This document shows, one piece after another, positions 32,197-42,538 of a stretch of DNA of 49,677 nucleotides. The translations under genes and the position numbers were made by a program. Positions within the stretch are counted from its first letter, which is position 1. Each line of letters opens with the position of its first letter. Below the pieces are notes generated by a model. It was not told the DNA's origin, ran no database searches, and saw only the letters and a program-made list of their open reading frames with translations. The stretch is from assembly GCA_964597305.1 (NCBI GenBank), contig CAZQWU010000004.1, positions 1-49,677 on the forward strand. The letters are read 5' to 3'. This DNA is from UBA7398 sp964597305. GTDB lineage: Bacteria; Actinomycetota; Actinomycetes; Nanopelagicales; Nanopelagicaceae.

Positions 32197-35100
32197 GTAT
32201 TCACTCTCTTTCCCGATATTTCATGGAGGACGTTCATTGCCCACTCAGTAATGGTCCGATCGGTGCTGGTTTCCTCAGCGCCGTTAGTATTCCGTAACTC
32301 TGTCAGAAAATCACGCGGCCGAGCAACTAACAAGGTCCGAGTAGCTTTTTTTATTTGAGATCCTGGATACAGTCTCATGAGGCGTAACTCTACGGATTCG
32401 GGTAACTCGACTTCCGAGATTCGTAAGTAATTACCTTGTACGACGACCTCGTGAAGATGTAATGCTTTTGCCATAACGCGCAATTGTGCAACTGACATCA
32501 ACTCACGCGCCGGCTCAGGAAGTTCACCAAATCGATCTACGAGTTCTTTCTCAATCTCATTAACATCGTTCATACTCGCCGAATCTGCTAGACGGCGATA
32601 CACGTCTAATCTCAATCGTTCGCCTGGTACGTATTCGTGTGACAAATGGGCGGTTATTGGCAATTCCACTCGACAGTCATTGCTACGCACTTCATCTGCA
32701 GCATTTTCAATAATTCCATTTTTATATTCTGCGACCGCTTCGCCCACCATACGCATATACAAATCAAATCCAACGTCAGCAATATGTCCACTCTGTTCAC
32801 CACCAAGTAAATTCCCAGCGCCACGAATTTCAAGATCTTTAAGTGCGACCTGCATTCCAGAACCTAACTCTGTGTGTGCCGAAATTGTTGTTAAACGCTC
32901 GAGCGCAAGTTCTGTCAATGGTTGATCTGGCGGATATAAAAAATAGGCATAAGCTCGTTCGCGACTTCGTCCAACTCGACCACGTATTTGATGAAGTTGT
33001 GAAAGTCCAAAAAGATCAGCGCGCTCCACAATCAGAGTATTCGCGTTCGCAACATCAATACCATTTTCAATAATTGTCGTACACACCAATATGTCAAAGT
33101 TTCGATTCCAAAATGCAAGAATCACATCCTCCAACGCACCTTCGGCCATTTGGCCATGTGCAACTGCAATTCTCGCCTCGGGAACTAACGTTCGTAACTT
33201 TGCGGCAGCCATATCAATACTCTCAACTCGATTATGAATGTAAAAGATTTGACCATCTCGAAGAAGTTCACGATGAATTGCAGCGGTAACTTGCTTGTCA
33301 TCATAAGGACCGACATAGGTAAGAACCGGGTGGCGCTCTTCAGGTGGGGTTGTGATCGTCGACATCTCTCGGATACCAGTTATCGCCATCTCAAGTGTTC
33401 GAGGAATTGGCGTTGCCGACATTGCTAGCACGTCTACTGTGGTTCGTAATTTCTTAAGCGCTTCTTTATGTTCGACGCCAAAGCGTTGTTCTTCATCGAC
33501 GATAATCAATCCTAAATCCCGAAAGACAACATCTCGTGAAAGTAGTCGATGAGTTCCGATGACCACATCTAATGCGCCGGTTGATAAACCAGTTAAAACC
33601 TCATTATTTTCTCTTGATGAATTAAAGCGTGACAGTCCTGCGATTGCCAATGGGAATCCGGCATAACGATTCGTAAAAGTTGATAAATGTTGTTGTACAA
33701 GCAAGGTCGTAGGAACTAATACTGCAACTTGTTTACCATCCTGGACTGCTTTAAAAGCGGCGCGAATAGCAATCTCAGTTTTCCCATAACCAACATCACC
33801 ACAGACCAATCTATCCATGGGATATGGCCGCTCCATATCTCGTTTTACTTCTTCAATGGTGGCAAGTTGATCTGCCGTTTCAACATAAGAAAACGCATCC
33901 TCCAATTCGCGTTGCCAGGGAGTATCTGGAGAAAAAGCAAAACCGGGTGCACTGGTTCGTGCCGCGTAGAGTCGAATGAGTTCACCGGCAATTTCTTTAA
34001 CGGCTTTTTTTGCCCGTGATTTAGCTTTGATCCAATCAGATCCACCTATTCGATGAACTGCTGGAGTTTCACCGCCAACATATCGAGTAACGAGTTCTAG
34101 CGAATCGGTTGGTACATATATTCGATCTGACGGTTGGCCGCGTTTTGAAGGGGCATATTCAATAACCAGGTATTCGCGCGTTGCGTTATTGAGTGTTCGT
34201 TCAACGAGTTCAATATATCGACCGACGCCATGGTGTTCGTGAACGACATAGTCACCGGATTTTAATTCCAATGGATCGATAGATTTTTTCCGACGGGTAG
34301 GCAACTTGTCATTCAGAGGCGACGACGCACCAGTAATGTCACGATCGGTGATAAATGCAATCTTCCTTGTTTCATCAACAAAGCCATGTGCGATCTGTGA
34401 GATCGTGATCGAAACAACTCCCCGAGTCGGTATCGCCTCAAGTTTTTCGTGAAAAATCAGCGGGATCTCTGCTTCTTTAAGCACGTCTCGAATTCGGTCA
34501 GCTAAGCCGTGATTATGCGAAGAGATAACAACAAGATAATCAGAGTTGATCCAGCGTCGAAGATCGGCAACTACCTGTTCATAATGTGATCGATATGATT
34601 CGCATGGCTTAATGTGATGAATGAAAAACGAGTCGCTATCGCCAAAACTATTCAATGACAATGTTTCATATTGGGACATGGCATGGTCATAATCATCATA
34701 AGTACCGGTATTAAGAATGTTGTGGAGAGACAGAGGGGTTGCGCCACCGTTTGCGGCATTTGACCACGCAGCTGCCAAAAATTCTGCAGTAGTTTTTTGG
34801 AGATCCAGCGAGCGCAATCGGATTCGTTCTTCATCAATCAGAACGAGTAACGAATCGAGTGGCACCCGACTAAGAAATGATTCCACCTCAGTGAGTGCGC
34901 TCATTAGCGATTCCATACCTTCGACGTAAATCCCCTCGGCGATACGGCCGCACATCTCACGAAGTTCTGGATAGCTCTCTGCTAATTGACTGGCTCTATT
35001 TTTCATATTGTCAGAAATAAGTATTTCTCGACACGGCATAATTTCCAGTGGACCTATCACTGGTTGAAATGTGCGTTGATCTGAAACGGAGAAATACCGC

Positions 35101-35732
35101 ATCTCCTCGATTTCATCACCGAAAAATTCCACACGAACAGGGTGATCCATAAGTGGGAGGAAGAGATCGACTATTCCACCTCGCACCGCAAATTCGCCAC
35201 GTTTTTCTACGAGATCAGTACGTTGATAGGCGCTCGACACTAAATGGTTAACGAAATCGGTCAGCGATATTTCTTTTCCTAGCGTTAATTCAAGAAGTGG
35301 TTTACTCGTTATCGAACAATTAATTGGCTGAAGAATGGCTCGTATTGGAGCAATGATTATTGGTACGTCATTCGCATTCTGAGTGCGATAGGTATTGGAA
35401 GTTTCTTTTACTACAGTTGATTTTTTATCAATGGTGTATAACGTATGTAGTCTGCGCGCTACAGTATCGCTCTTAGGGCTAAGTTTCTCGTGGGGCAATG
35501 TCTCCCATGCTGGAAAAAATAAAAGATTTTGAGGCTCAGTTAATTCTGATAATTCCTGAAAAAGTTCTTCGGCTCTTCGAGTTGAATGAGTGATGACAAC
35601 GAGTGAACGTTTCTTCTGCACAAGCGAAATAAGAAAAGGTTCAAGCGATGATGGTGTGACAATTCGAGCAGGACCAGTGAGTGCGCGTGAAATTTCATCA
35701 TTCTGAACTAACGCTTCTCGCAAACCGCGCAT
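32193..35732 (-). CDS. mfd: Transcription-repair coupling factor Mfd
   Basis: 1179 residues. N-terminal UvrB-like domain (DTVARRLHTLYTI, RGGIVDLFLP), RNA-polymerase-interacting domain (GDYVVHEHHGVGRYIEL), then the RecG-like motor with Walker A GDVGYGKTEIA, DEEQRFGV box, ATPIPRTLEM, and the TRG region, ending in the D7 domain (VELPITAHLSHEYVP). It displaces stalled RNA polymerase and recruits UvrA. Start ATG preceded by GGTGAG. Divergent from ppc. Confidence 0.97.
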   Translation of the reverse strand: MRGLREALVQNDEISRALTGPARIVTPSSLEPFLISLVQKKRSLVVITHSTRRAEELFQELSELTEPQNLLFFPAWETLPHEKLSPKSDTVARRLHTLYTIDKKSTVVKETSNTYRTQNANDVPIIIAPIRAILQPINCSITSKPLLELTLGKEISLTDFVNHLVSSAYQRTDLVEKRGEFAVRGGIVDLFLPLMDHPVRVEFFGDEIEEMRYFSVSDQRTFQPVIGPLEIMPCREILISDNMKNRASQLAESYPELREMCGRIAEGIYVEGMESLMSALTEVESFLSRVPLDSLLVLIDEERIRLRSLDLQKTTAEFLAAAWSNAANGGATPLSLHNILNTGTYDDYDHAMSQYETLSLNSFGDSDSFFIHHIKPCESYRSHYEQVVADLRRWINSDYLVVISSHNHGLADRIRDVLKEAEIPLIFHEKLEAIPTRGVVSITISQIAHGFVDETRKIAFITDRDITGASSPLNDKLPTRRKKSIDPLELKSGDYVVHEHHGVGRYIELVERTLNNATREYLVIEYAPSKRGQPSDRIYVPTDSLELVTRYVGGETPAVHRIGGSDWIKAKSRAKKAVKEIAGELIRLYAARTSAPGFAFSPDTPWQRELEDAFSYVETADQLATIEEVKRDMERPYPMDRLVCGDVGYGKTEIAIRAAFKAVQDGKQVAVLVPTTLLVQQHLSTFTNRYAGFPLAIAGLSRFNSSRENNEVLTGLSTGALDVVIGTHRLLSRDVVFRDLGLIIVDEEQRFGVEHKEALKKLRTTVDVLAMSATPIPRTLEMAITGIREMSTITTPPEERHPVLTYVGPYDDKQVTAAIHRELLRDGQIFYIHNRVESIDMAAAKLRTLVPEARIAVAHGQMAEGALEDVILAFWNRNFDILVCTTIIENGIDVANANTLIVERADLFGLSQLHQIRGRVGRSRERAYAYFLYPPDQPLTELALERLTTISAHTELGSGMQVALKDLEIRGAGNLLGGEQSGHIADVGFDLYMRMVGEAVAEYKNGIIENAADEVRSNDCRVELPITAHLSHEYVPGERLRLDVYRRLADSASMNDVNEIEKELVDRFGELPEPARELMSVAQLRVMAKALHLHEVVVQGNYLRISEVELPESVELRLMRLYPGSQIKKATRTLLVARPRDFLTELRNTNGAEETSTDRTITEWAMNVLHEISGKRVNT

Positions 35733-35815
35733 TTCTCACCCCTCTCCGACAGCACGCCAATTTTCACCACAGCAACAACAACTTCACATCAACAACCAAT
35801 ACGTCAACGAGCATT

Positions 35816-35842
35816 AGCCCCTTCGTCCGGCGGACGGGGGCT
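35816..35842. other. GC-rich hairpin between mfd and ppc
   Basis: AGCCCC-TT-CGTCC pairs with GGACGGGGGCT around a GGC loop: eleven base pairs with a two-base TT bulge. It lies between divergent genes, 45 bases before the ppc start, in an otherwise AT-rich 154-base gap, and has no T-run on either side, so it is unlikely to be a terminator. It could be an operator or a leader structure. Confidence 0.55.
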
Positions 35843-35886
35843 TACAGAATTAATAGTAGTGGGATTAATACTGAGAGAATGTCGCC

Positions 35887-38562
35887 GTGATGCTCGATGA
35901 GAATTCCGATCTACGCGCCGATGTTCGACGGCTCGGGGAATTACTTGGCCAAACCTTAGTCCGACAAAGTGGTGAAGGACTTCTCACTCTCGTAGAAAAG
36001 GTTCGTAAAGAAGTTCGCGAAGGTGGCGTTGAAAAGACTTTAGAGTCGCTCTCAGTTTCTCAGAGCGTATTGCTCGTTCGCGCTTTTAGTACGTATTTTC
36101 ACCTGGCAAATGTTGCCGAACAAGTGCATCGCTCACGATCGATTGCGCGCCATGGCGATCACTGGCTCCCGCAAGCCATTGATCGAATTAAAACTGCGCT
36201 CGATCGTGGTGATTTCTCACTCGATGATCTGAAATCTTGGGTAGCAAATTTTTCTGTGCGACCAGTTTTTACCGCTCATCCCACTGAGGCAGCGCGCCGA
36301 TCTGTATTAAGTAAATTGGCAACAATTTCACAACTCCTTGATGATCCGTTATCAGACACACAAACTCGACGACTCGAGGAGACAATCGATCTTCTCTGGC
36401 AAACCGATGAACTTCGATTAGAGCGACCACAACCACTTGATGAAGCGGTTAATGCTTTGTATTACTTAGATGATCTTTTTCGTGAATCAGTTCCCGAAGT
36501 ACTTGATGAATTAAGCCATGAATTATCTCGCCTTGGTGTGAATCTACCGCCGACTGCTCAACCACTGACATTTGGAACATGGATTGGTGGCGATCGAGAT
36601 GGTAATCCACATGTAACGCCAGAAATAACCAAAGCAGCAATCGTGGTTCAGATGGGGCATGCCATCAAAGTTACAGTTGAAGCGCTCGATCAACTTCGAC
36701 AAGCACTTTCAGTTTCAACCAAATTAGCTGGGGTAGATTCGGCGCTTGAAGATTCAGTTGCCCGTGATATCGCAATGCTTCCGGAAATCGAAGAACGTTA
36801 TAAACGTAATAACGTCGAAGAACCTTATCGATTGAAAGCGACCGCTATTCGACATCGACTTAATCTGACTCGCGAGCGTCACGCACACGGAGCTGCGCAT
36901 ATTGCAGGTCGCGACTATGCACATACAGCAGAACTTCTCGATGACCTCATGCTGATGTACCAATCGCTCCTTAATAACAATGGCGAGTTGATTGCACACG
37001 GTGCATTAGAGAGAACTATTCGCACTATCGCAGCTTTTGGCATTCATCATGCAACGATGGATGTTCGTGAACATTCCGAGGCTCATCACAACGCAGTATC
37101 AGCGCTATTTTCCGTCGATAACTATCGAGATTTATCAGAAACAGATCGCACACGATATTTAACGACTATTTTAGAAACCAATACTCGCCCAGATAGTAAA
37201 AGGCTTACAAATAAAGATTTACGAACCCTTGAAACTTTTATCGCTATTCGCGAATCACTTGATAACTTCGATTCTGATGCGATTGAAACCTACATCATCT
37301 CAATGACCCGCGGCCCGAGCGATGTCTTAGCTGCTGTTGCGCTCGCCCAATGTGCAAATTTGGTGGAGCTGCGAAGTTCTTCGTCATTTGCTCGAATTAA
37401 TTTTGTTCCTCTTTTGGAGACTGTCCATGAACTTCGCTCTGCGGATTCAATTCTTGACGCCTTATTAAGTATTCCCATTTATAGAAAACTCATCTCACTG
37501 AGAGGCGATCTCCAAGAAGTGATGTTGGGTTATTCAGATTCCAATAAAGATGCTGGGATTGCCACGAGTCAATGGGAAATTCATCGCGCGCAACGTCGAC
37601 TTCGCGATGTTGCCAAACGCCATGGCGTCAAACTTCGACTGTTTCACGGTCGAGGTGGATCCGTTGGTCGAGGCGGCGGACCTACTTATGACGCATTAAT
37701 TGCGCTTCCGTGGGGAACCGTTGATGGTCAGATCAAAATGACCGAACAAGGTGAAGTGATTAGCGATAAATATTCCTTGCCGGCATTAGCAAAAGAAAAT
37801 CTCCAGCTCACTCTTGCCGCTGCACTTGAAGCAACTATTCTCAATCGCAAACCACGACAATCACCGCAAGCACTCGATCAATGGAGTACAAGCATGACTG
37901 CGATTAGCGATGCGGCATTTACTCGTTATCGCACGCTTGTTGAACATCCTGATCTTCCACAATACTTTTATCAATCCACACCTGTTGAACAACTCGGTGA
38001 TCTCTTTCTTGGATCACGCCCATCACGGAGAACAGAATCTCAATCGAGCTTGGGAAGTCTTCGCGCTATTCCGTGGGTCTTTGGCTGGACGCAGTCTCGG
38101 CAAATTGTTCCTGGCTGGTTTGGGGTTGGCACTGGTTTACAGCGCGCTCGCGAAGCGGGCCATGAAGAAACTCTTCTCGAGATGCTTCGCGAATGGCATT
38201 TCTTTCGGACTTTTATCAGCAATGTTGAAATGACGCTTGCCAAAACAGATTTGGCGATGGCTCGTAAATATTGTGATGCTCTGGTTGATCCATCGCTTCA
38301 TCATTTCCTTGCACTCATCGAAGAAGAGTGTGAAATAACGCGGCAAGAAATTTTAGCTTTGACTGGAAAATCAGAAATTCTCGGAGACCAACCATTGTTA
38401 GCTCGCACACTACAAGTACGCGATGCGTATCTTGCCCCGCTTCATCTACTGCAAATTTCTCTCCTACACAAAGTTCGTTCTGGTAACGATGATCCGCTCT
38501 TGCGACGCGCATTGCTCTTGACTATTAATGGAATTGCCGCAGGACTTCGAAATACCGGGTGA
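35887..38562 (+). CDS. ppc: Phosphoenolpyruvate carboxylase
   Basis: 891 residues with the catalytic His in FTAHPTEAARRS, GGDRDGNPHVT, MLGYSDSNKDAGI and the glycine-rich loop FHGRGGSVGRGGGP; the C-terminus ends NTG as in most bacterial PEPC. It fixes bicarbonate onto PEP to give oxaloacetate and replenish the TCA cycle. GTG start directly followed by ATG; no Shine-Dalgarno, but GAGAAT lies six bases upstream, in keeping with the leaderless pattern elsewhere in the window. Confidence 0.97.
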   Translation: MMLDENSDLRADVRRLGELLGQTLVRQSGEGLLTLVEKVRKEVREGGVEKTLESLSVSQSVLLVRAFSTYFHLANVAEQVHRSRSIARHGDHWLPQAIDRIKTALDRGDFSLDDLKSWVANFSVRPVFTAHPTEAARRSVLSKLATISQLLDDPLSDTQTRRLEETIDLLWQTDELRLERPQPLDEAVNALYYLDDLFRESVPEVLDELSHELSRLGVNLPPTAQPLTFGTWIGGDRDGNPHVTPEITKAAIVVQMGHAIKVTVEALDQLRQALSVSTKLAGVDSALEDSVARDIAMLPEIEERYKRNNVEEPYRLKATAIRHRLNLTRERHAHGAAHIAGRDYAHTAELLDDLMLMYQSLLNNNGELIAHGALERTIRTIAAFGIHHATMDVREHSEAHHNAVSALFSVDNYRDLSETDRTRYLTTILETNTRPDSKRLTNKDLRTLETFIAIRESLDNFDSDAIETYIISMTRGPSDVLAAVALAQCANLVELRSSSSFARINFVPLLETVHELRSADSILDALLSIPIYRKLISLRGDLQEVMLGYSDSNKDAGIATSQWEIHRAQRRLRDVAKRHGVKLRLFHGRGGSVGRGGGPTYDALIALPWGTVDGQIKMTEQGEVISDKYSLPALAKENLQLTLAAALEATILNRKPRQSPQALDQWSTSMTAISDAAFTRYRTLVEHPDLPQYFYQSTPVEQLGDLFLGSRPSRRTESQSSLGSLRAIPWVFGWTQSRQIVPGWFGVGTGLQRAREAGHEETLLEMLREWHFFRTFISNVEMTLAKTDLAMARKYCDALVDPSLHHFLALIEEECEITRQEILALTGKSEILGDQPLLARTLQVRDAYLAPLHLLQISLLHKVRSGNDDPLLRRALLLTINGIAAGLRNTG

Positions 38563-38580
38563 CATTTGTTCTGTTTAAGC

Positions 38581-39165
38581 TTAAGAATTGAAATCTTGTT
38601 GCGTACGTTCTAACCCGAAATCAATAAGGGAATTCACACAATCTTCAGCAGTTGCTAAGAAAATACCTAACGCCTTCTTCTCCGAACTCGAAAAATTCTT
38701 TAATACATAATCGGCAGGGTCCTGTTGGCCAGGTGGTCGACCAATACCCAAGCGAATTCGGAAATACTGAGCTGTTCCTAATGTTTGCGTAATACTCTTT
38801 AAACCATTATGACCGTTATCGCCACCACCTAATTTCACGCGGATTGCAGCGAACGGGATATCAAGTTCATCATGTGCGACGATAATATTTTCTGGCGGAA
38901 TATCGAAATATTTGGCGAGCGCGCTCGTTGCTTCTCCAGACTCGTTCATATACGAGTGAGGACGAGCGAGAATCACAGTCGTGGCATCAGATCCAGATTG
39001 AAATGCACCTCGCTTTATTTGTGCAATATGTGCTCGAGTTTTATGCGAAGAAAATTTCGCACCCGCTGAGTGAGCAATCTTCTCGACGAGCATAGCGCCT
39101 ACATTGTGACGTGTCTGAGCATATTCAGATCCAGGATTACCGAGCCCAACAACTAACCAACGCAC
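38581..39165 (-). CDS. pth: Peptidyl-tRNA hydrolase
   Basis: 194 residues with WLVVGLGNPGSEYAQTRHNVG (in two parts: catalytic His in TRHNVG), RPHSYMNESG and the HDELDIPFA active-site Asp, then GGGDNGHNGLKSI. It recycles peptidyl-tRNA released during translation. GTG start. Follows rplY on the same strand with a 55-base gap and ends convergently with ppc. Confidence 0.96.
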   Translation of the reverse strand: MRWLVVGLGNPGSEYAQTRHNVGAMLVEKIAHSAGAKFSSHKTRAHIAQIKRGAFQSGSDATTVILARPHSYMNESGEATSALAKYFDIPPENIIVAHDELDIPFAAIRVKLGGGDNGHNGLKSITQTLGTAQYFRIRLGIGRPPGQQDPADYVLKNFSSSEKKALGIFLATAEDCVNSLIDFGLERTQQDFNS

Positions 39166-39220
39166 AGCGCAAGGCTACGTGAGTAATGCTGGCTGGTGAG
39201 TATTTTTAGCGAAGTAGCTG

Positions 39221-39859
39221 TTACTTCTTCTCTTCTTTAGCTTCCGCAGCAGGAGCAGCACCTTCAGCAGTTGCGGCCGCTTCACCTTCAGCAGGTACAG
39301 CAGCGACAGGTACTTCTTCAATCGCGGCACGAACTGAGAGATGAATAACAACCATCTTAGGATCGCTTACAAGCGTGATGCCTTCAGGAAGTTGCACATC
39401 TGATGCATATTTCGAATCTCCAGCAGCAAGGCCAGTGATGTCCAATGAGAGAAATTCTGGAATTGAAGTAACTGGTGCTTCAACTTCAATCGTGTTGTGA
39501 ACGTGCTCGAGAATACCTTCACGGTCAAAATCACCAGAGGCATGAACAGGAACTTGAACTTTAACGCGCTCGCCACGACGAACAATGACAAGATCAATGT
39601 GTTCGATATTTCCTTTTAACGGATTTCGTACGATGGATTTTGGAAGTGTGAGTTCGGTTTTACTTCCAAGATCAATATCGAGAAGTACGTTGGCAGTTTT
39701 AATTGCAATACCAACTTCGCGAGCTGGCAGCGAGATATGAGTTGGCGCTTCGCCATGACCATAAATAACTGCTGGTACTAAACCTTCACGTCGAGTTTTT
39801 CGAGCTGCGCCTTTACCAAATTCGGTACGCATTGCGCCCTTAATTGAAATTTCTGCCAT
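39221..39859 (-). CDS. rplY: 50S ribosomal protein L25/general stress protein Ctc
   Basis: 212 residues: the 5S rRNA-binding L25 domain (EFGKGAARKTRREGLVPAVIYG) and the C-terminal Ctc (TL5) domain, ending in an Ala/Glu-rich low-complexity tail. It binds 5S rRNA in the large subunit. Strong ribosome binding site AAGGAG six bases before the ATG. Lies between prs and pth as in many actinobacteria. Confidence 0.95.
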   Translation of the reverse strand: MAEISIKGAMRTEFGKGAARKTRREGLVPAVIYGHGEAPTHISLPAREVGIAIKTANVLLDIDLGSKTELTLPKSIVRNPLKGNIEHIDLVIVRRGERVKVQVPVHASGDFDREGILEHVHNTIEVEAPVTSIPEFLSLDITGLAAGDSKYASDVQLPEGITLVSDPKMVVIHLSVRAAIEEVPVAAVPAEGEAAATAEGAAPAAEAKEEKK

Positions 39860-39944
39860 GACTTACTCCTTATACGTCGATTACGGACTGTGGTCCCTCG
39901 CCGGAACAGGCAGAGATTAGCCGTTAAGGATGTGAAATAGCAAT

Positions 39945-40925
39945 TTAACTATGGCCATCAAAGAGGCTGGTGACTGAGCCATCTTCAAAGACTTCACGGA
40001 TCGCTCGTGCCAGCAGCGGTGCGATCGACAAAACCGTCAAATTTTCGAACTTACTCTCTTCGGGAATTGGCAGAGTGTTGGTAACAACAACTTCCTTCAC
40101 TTTGGAATTACGTAAACGCTCGGCGGCAGGACCTGAGAAGACTGCATGTGTTGCGGCGATAATTACTTCGGTTGCGCCAGCTTCCAAGAGCGAGTCAACT
40201 GCCTTTGTGATGGTGCCAGCGGTATCAATCATGTCGTCAATAACGACGCATGTTCGACCTTCCACTTCACCAACGACTCGTCCTACCGTTGCTTCATTAG
40301 GCACTCGTGGATCGCGAGTTTTGTGAATAAAAGCAATTTGTGTTCCCCCTAAAAGTTCACTCCAACGCTCTGCCACACGTACTCGACCAGAATCTGGCGA
40401 AACAATTGTTAATCGAGAACGATCAACTTTGCTGCCGACATAATTCGCTAGTAGAGGTAGTGCAAATAAGTGATCGACGGGACCATCAAAAAATCCTTGG
40501 ATTTGCGAGGTGTGAAGATCGACAACCATCAATCGATCTGCGCCAGCAGTTTTAAATAAATCTGCCATCAACCGAGCTGAAATTGGCTCACGACCTCGGT
40601 GCTTTTTATCTTGTCGAGCATATCCATAAAACGGCGTCACAACTGTTATGCGCTTTGCCGAGGCGCGCTTAAGTGCATCGACCATAATGAGTTGTTCCAT
40701 AATTTGTTTATTGACTGGTGCCGAATGGCTTTGTATGACAAATGCATCAGAACCACGCACGCTCTCTTCGAAGCGAACAAAAATTTCACCGTTGGCGAAG
40801 TCATAGGCCGAAGTTGGCGTGAGAGGGATTCCTAATTCACGGGCTACTTCTTCTGCGAGATCAGGGTAACCGCGACCGGTAAATAATCGGAGCCGTTTTT
40901 CTGAACTAAGTCGGATCTCGTTCAT
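39945..40925 (-). CDS. prs: Ribose-phosphate pyrophosphokinase
   Basis: From the ATG at 40925 (AAAGGG upstream) the enzyme has 326 residues; the open frame further upstream overlaps glmU and was excluded. FTGRGYPDLAEEVARELG, EIFVRFEESVRG, FYGYARQDKKHRGREPI (catalytic loop) and VVIDDMIDTAGTI (PRPP-binding) identify it. It makes PRPP for nucleotide, histidine and tryptophan synthesis and, in actinobacteria, for decaprenylphosphoryl-arabinose. Sixteen bases downstream of glmU, one operon. Confidence 0.96.
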   Translation of the reverse strand: MNEIRLSSEKRLRLFTGRGYPDLAEEVARELGIPLTPTSAYDFANGEIFVRFEESVRGSDAFVIQSHSAPVNKQIMEQLIMVDALKRASAKRITVVTPFYGYARQDKKHRGREPISARLMADLFKTAGADRLMVVDLHTSQIQGFFDGPVDHLFALPLLANYVGSKVDRSRLTIVSPDSGRVRVAERWSELLGGTQIAFIHKTRDPRVPNEATVGRVVGEVEGRTCVVIDDMIDTAGTITKAVDSLLEAGATEVIIAATHAVFSGPAAERLRNSKVKEVVVTNTLPIPEESKFENLTVLSIAPLLARAIREVFEDGSVTSLFDGHS

Positions 40926-40941
40926 GCCCCGCACCCTTTCA

Positions 40942-42372
40942 CTATTTCTTCTTTTTTTCCACGTTCTCGCTTGCGGCGATTTCAGCAGATTTGGTACCTG
41001 GTCGTTTTCGTAATACCCAACCCATAATATTTCGTTGTCGGGCACGACCCACACCCATCGCACCTGCAGGAACATCTTCGGTAATGACAGATCCCGCCGC
41101 GGTGTAAGCCCCATCACCTACGGATACTGGAGCAACTAACATGGTGTCACTTCCAATTCGTACGTGATCACCAATTTCTGTCTTATGTTTTTCCACGCCA
41201 TCGTAATTAACAAATACGGTTGCGGCGCCAATATTGGTGCCCTCGCCAATTGTTGCGTCACCAACATACGACAAATGTGGAACTTTCGAACCTTGGCCAA
41301 GGACCGAATTTTTCATTTCAACAAAAGCGCCGACTCGAGTTTCGTTGGCAATCTGATTTCCATCGCGCAAATACGTAAATGGGCCCACGCTGGAATTCTC
41401 ACCAATACTCGTTCCCGAAACCACCGACTCAATGATCCGCGCACCAGACTTTACGGTGGCATTGATTAACGTCGAGCGAGGACCAATTACTGCACCTGAC
41501 TCCACCACAGTTAAACCGCTCAAAGTAGTACCTGGATAAATCGTGACGTTCGGTGCAATCTCAACACTGACATCAATCCAGGTTGTTGCCGGATCAATAA
41601 TCGTGACCCCACTGAGCATGACCGCATGATTGATGCGATCTCTCATAAGTTGACCGCATTCACTCAATTGTGCTCGATCATTAATCCCTAAAATTTCCGT
41701 GTAGTTATTGACCACAATCGGGATAACTTTTTTACCATCTTTCTTCATGATGGCGATAACGTCAGTGAGATATTCCTCGCCTTGCGCGTTATTGGTCGTA
41801 ATCTTTCCTAACGCATCTATTAAAGCTGCAGCCTCAAATAGATACACACCGGAGTTAATCTCTGAGATATTTTTAATTTCAGGTGTTGCATCTTTCTCTT
41901 CAACAATCGAACTCAGCTCATCCTGTTCGTCACGAACGATCCGGCCATAACCAAACGGATCCGGAACTTCTGCAGTCAAAACAGTTGCTACTGCCTTCGC
42001 AGATACATGTTCAGCAATTAACTCATTGAGCGTAGTTCCTGTTAATAGTGGCGTATCACCTGCCGTCACAAGAACTGTTCCTTGCACAGGGCCAGCCTGA
42101 AGCGCTAATCGGACGGCATGACCAGTTCCATTTCTTTTCTCCTGCAGAACAGTTTTTACTTTTGGCGCGATTTCATTGAGATGCTCAGTTACGAGTGAAT
42201 GTTGTGCACCAACGACAACTCGAATATCACTTACCTGTGTTTCAGATACTGCATGGAGAACATGCCCTACCAGTGAACGACCAGAAATTTCGTGGAGAAC
42301 TTTTGCTGTTGTTGATTTCATTCGGGTGCCATCACCGGCTGCCAGAACTATTGCAAGATCTAGGCGATTCAA
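40942..42372 (-). CDS. glmU: Bifunctional UDP-GlcNAc pyrophosphorylase / GlcN-1-P acetyltransferase
   Basis: I place the start at TTG 42372 (476 residues), preceded by GGGAGAG; a longer reading would run into the tRNA-Gln. Uridylyltransferase motif LAAGDGTRMKS, then VTAGDTPLLTG and SEINSGVYLFE. The C-terminal left-handed beta helix has hexapeptide repeats and GAATVFVNYDGVEKHKT, the acetyltransferase site. It makes UDP-GlcNAc for peptidoglycan. A Lys-rich tail ends the protein. Confidence 0.93.
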   Translation of the reverse strand: MNRLDLAIVLAAGDGTRMKSTTAKVLHEISGRSLVGHVLHAVSETQVSDIRVVVGAQHSLVTEHLNEIAPKVKTVLQEKRNGTGHAVRLALQAGPVQGTVLVTAGDTPLLTGTTLNELIAEHVSAKAVATVLTAEVPDPFGYGRIVRDEQDELSSIVEEKDATPEIKNISEINSGVYLFEAAALIDALGKITTNNAQGEEYLTDVIAIMKKDGKKVIPIVVNNYTEILGINDRAQLSECGQLMRDRINHAVMLSGVTIIDPATTWIDVSVEIAPNVTIYPGTTLSGLTVVESGAVIGPRSTLINATVKSGARIIESVVSGTSIGENSSVGPFTYLRDGNQIANETRVGAFVEMKNSVLGQGSKVPHLSYVGDATIGEGTNIGAATVFVNYDGVEKHKTEIGDHVRIGSDTMLVAPVSVGDGAYTAAGSVITEDVPAGAMGVGRARQRNIMGWVLRKRPGTKSAEIAASENVEKKKK

Positions 42373-42407
42373 CAGCTCTCCCGTCGTTATAGATGGAATT
42401 CTACTGA

Positions 42408-42482
42408 TGGCTCCTCCACCAGGTATCGATCCTGGACCCTGGGCTTCAAAGGCCCATGTGCTAGCCACTACACAATGGAGGA
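42408..42482 (-). tRNA. tRNA-Gln (anticodon TTG)
   Basis: Acceptor TCCTCCA / TGGAGGA with G73 and encoded CCA; anticodon stem TGGGC/GCCCA with loop CTTTGAA gives TTG; T-arm CCAGG-ATCGATA-CCTGG. Normal length and features. It sits immediately upstream of glmU on the same strand and may share its transcript. The gap to glmU is 35 bases. Confidence 0.95.
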
Positions 42483-42538
42483 ACCCGTATTCTCTCGTAT
42501 TTTTTCTTCTCGTCTAACCATCACGTACCGTTACCTCC

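Noticed and set aside
39945..41117. A 390-residue reading of ribose-phosphate pyrophosphokinase
   Set aside because: The extra 64 residues overlap glmU in another frame; the ATG at 40925 has its own ribosome binding site and gives the normal 326 residues.
40942..42468. A 508-residue reading of GlmU
   Set aside because: Its first 30 or so residues are translated from the tRNA-Gln gene. The TTG at 42372 with GGGAGAG fits the family start.
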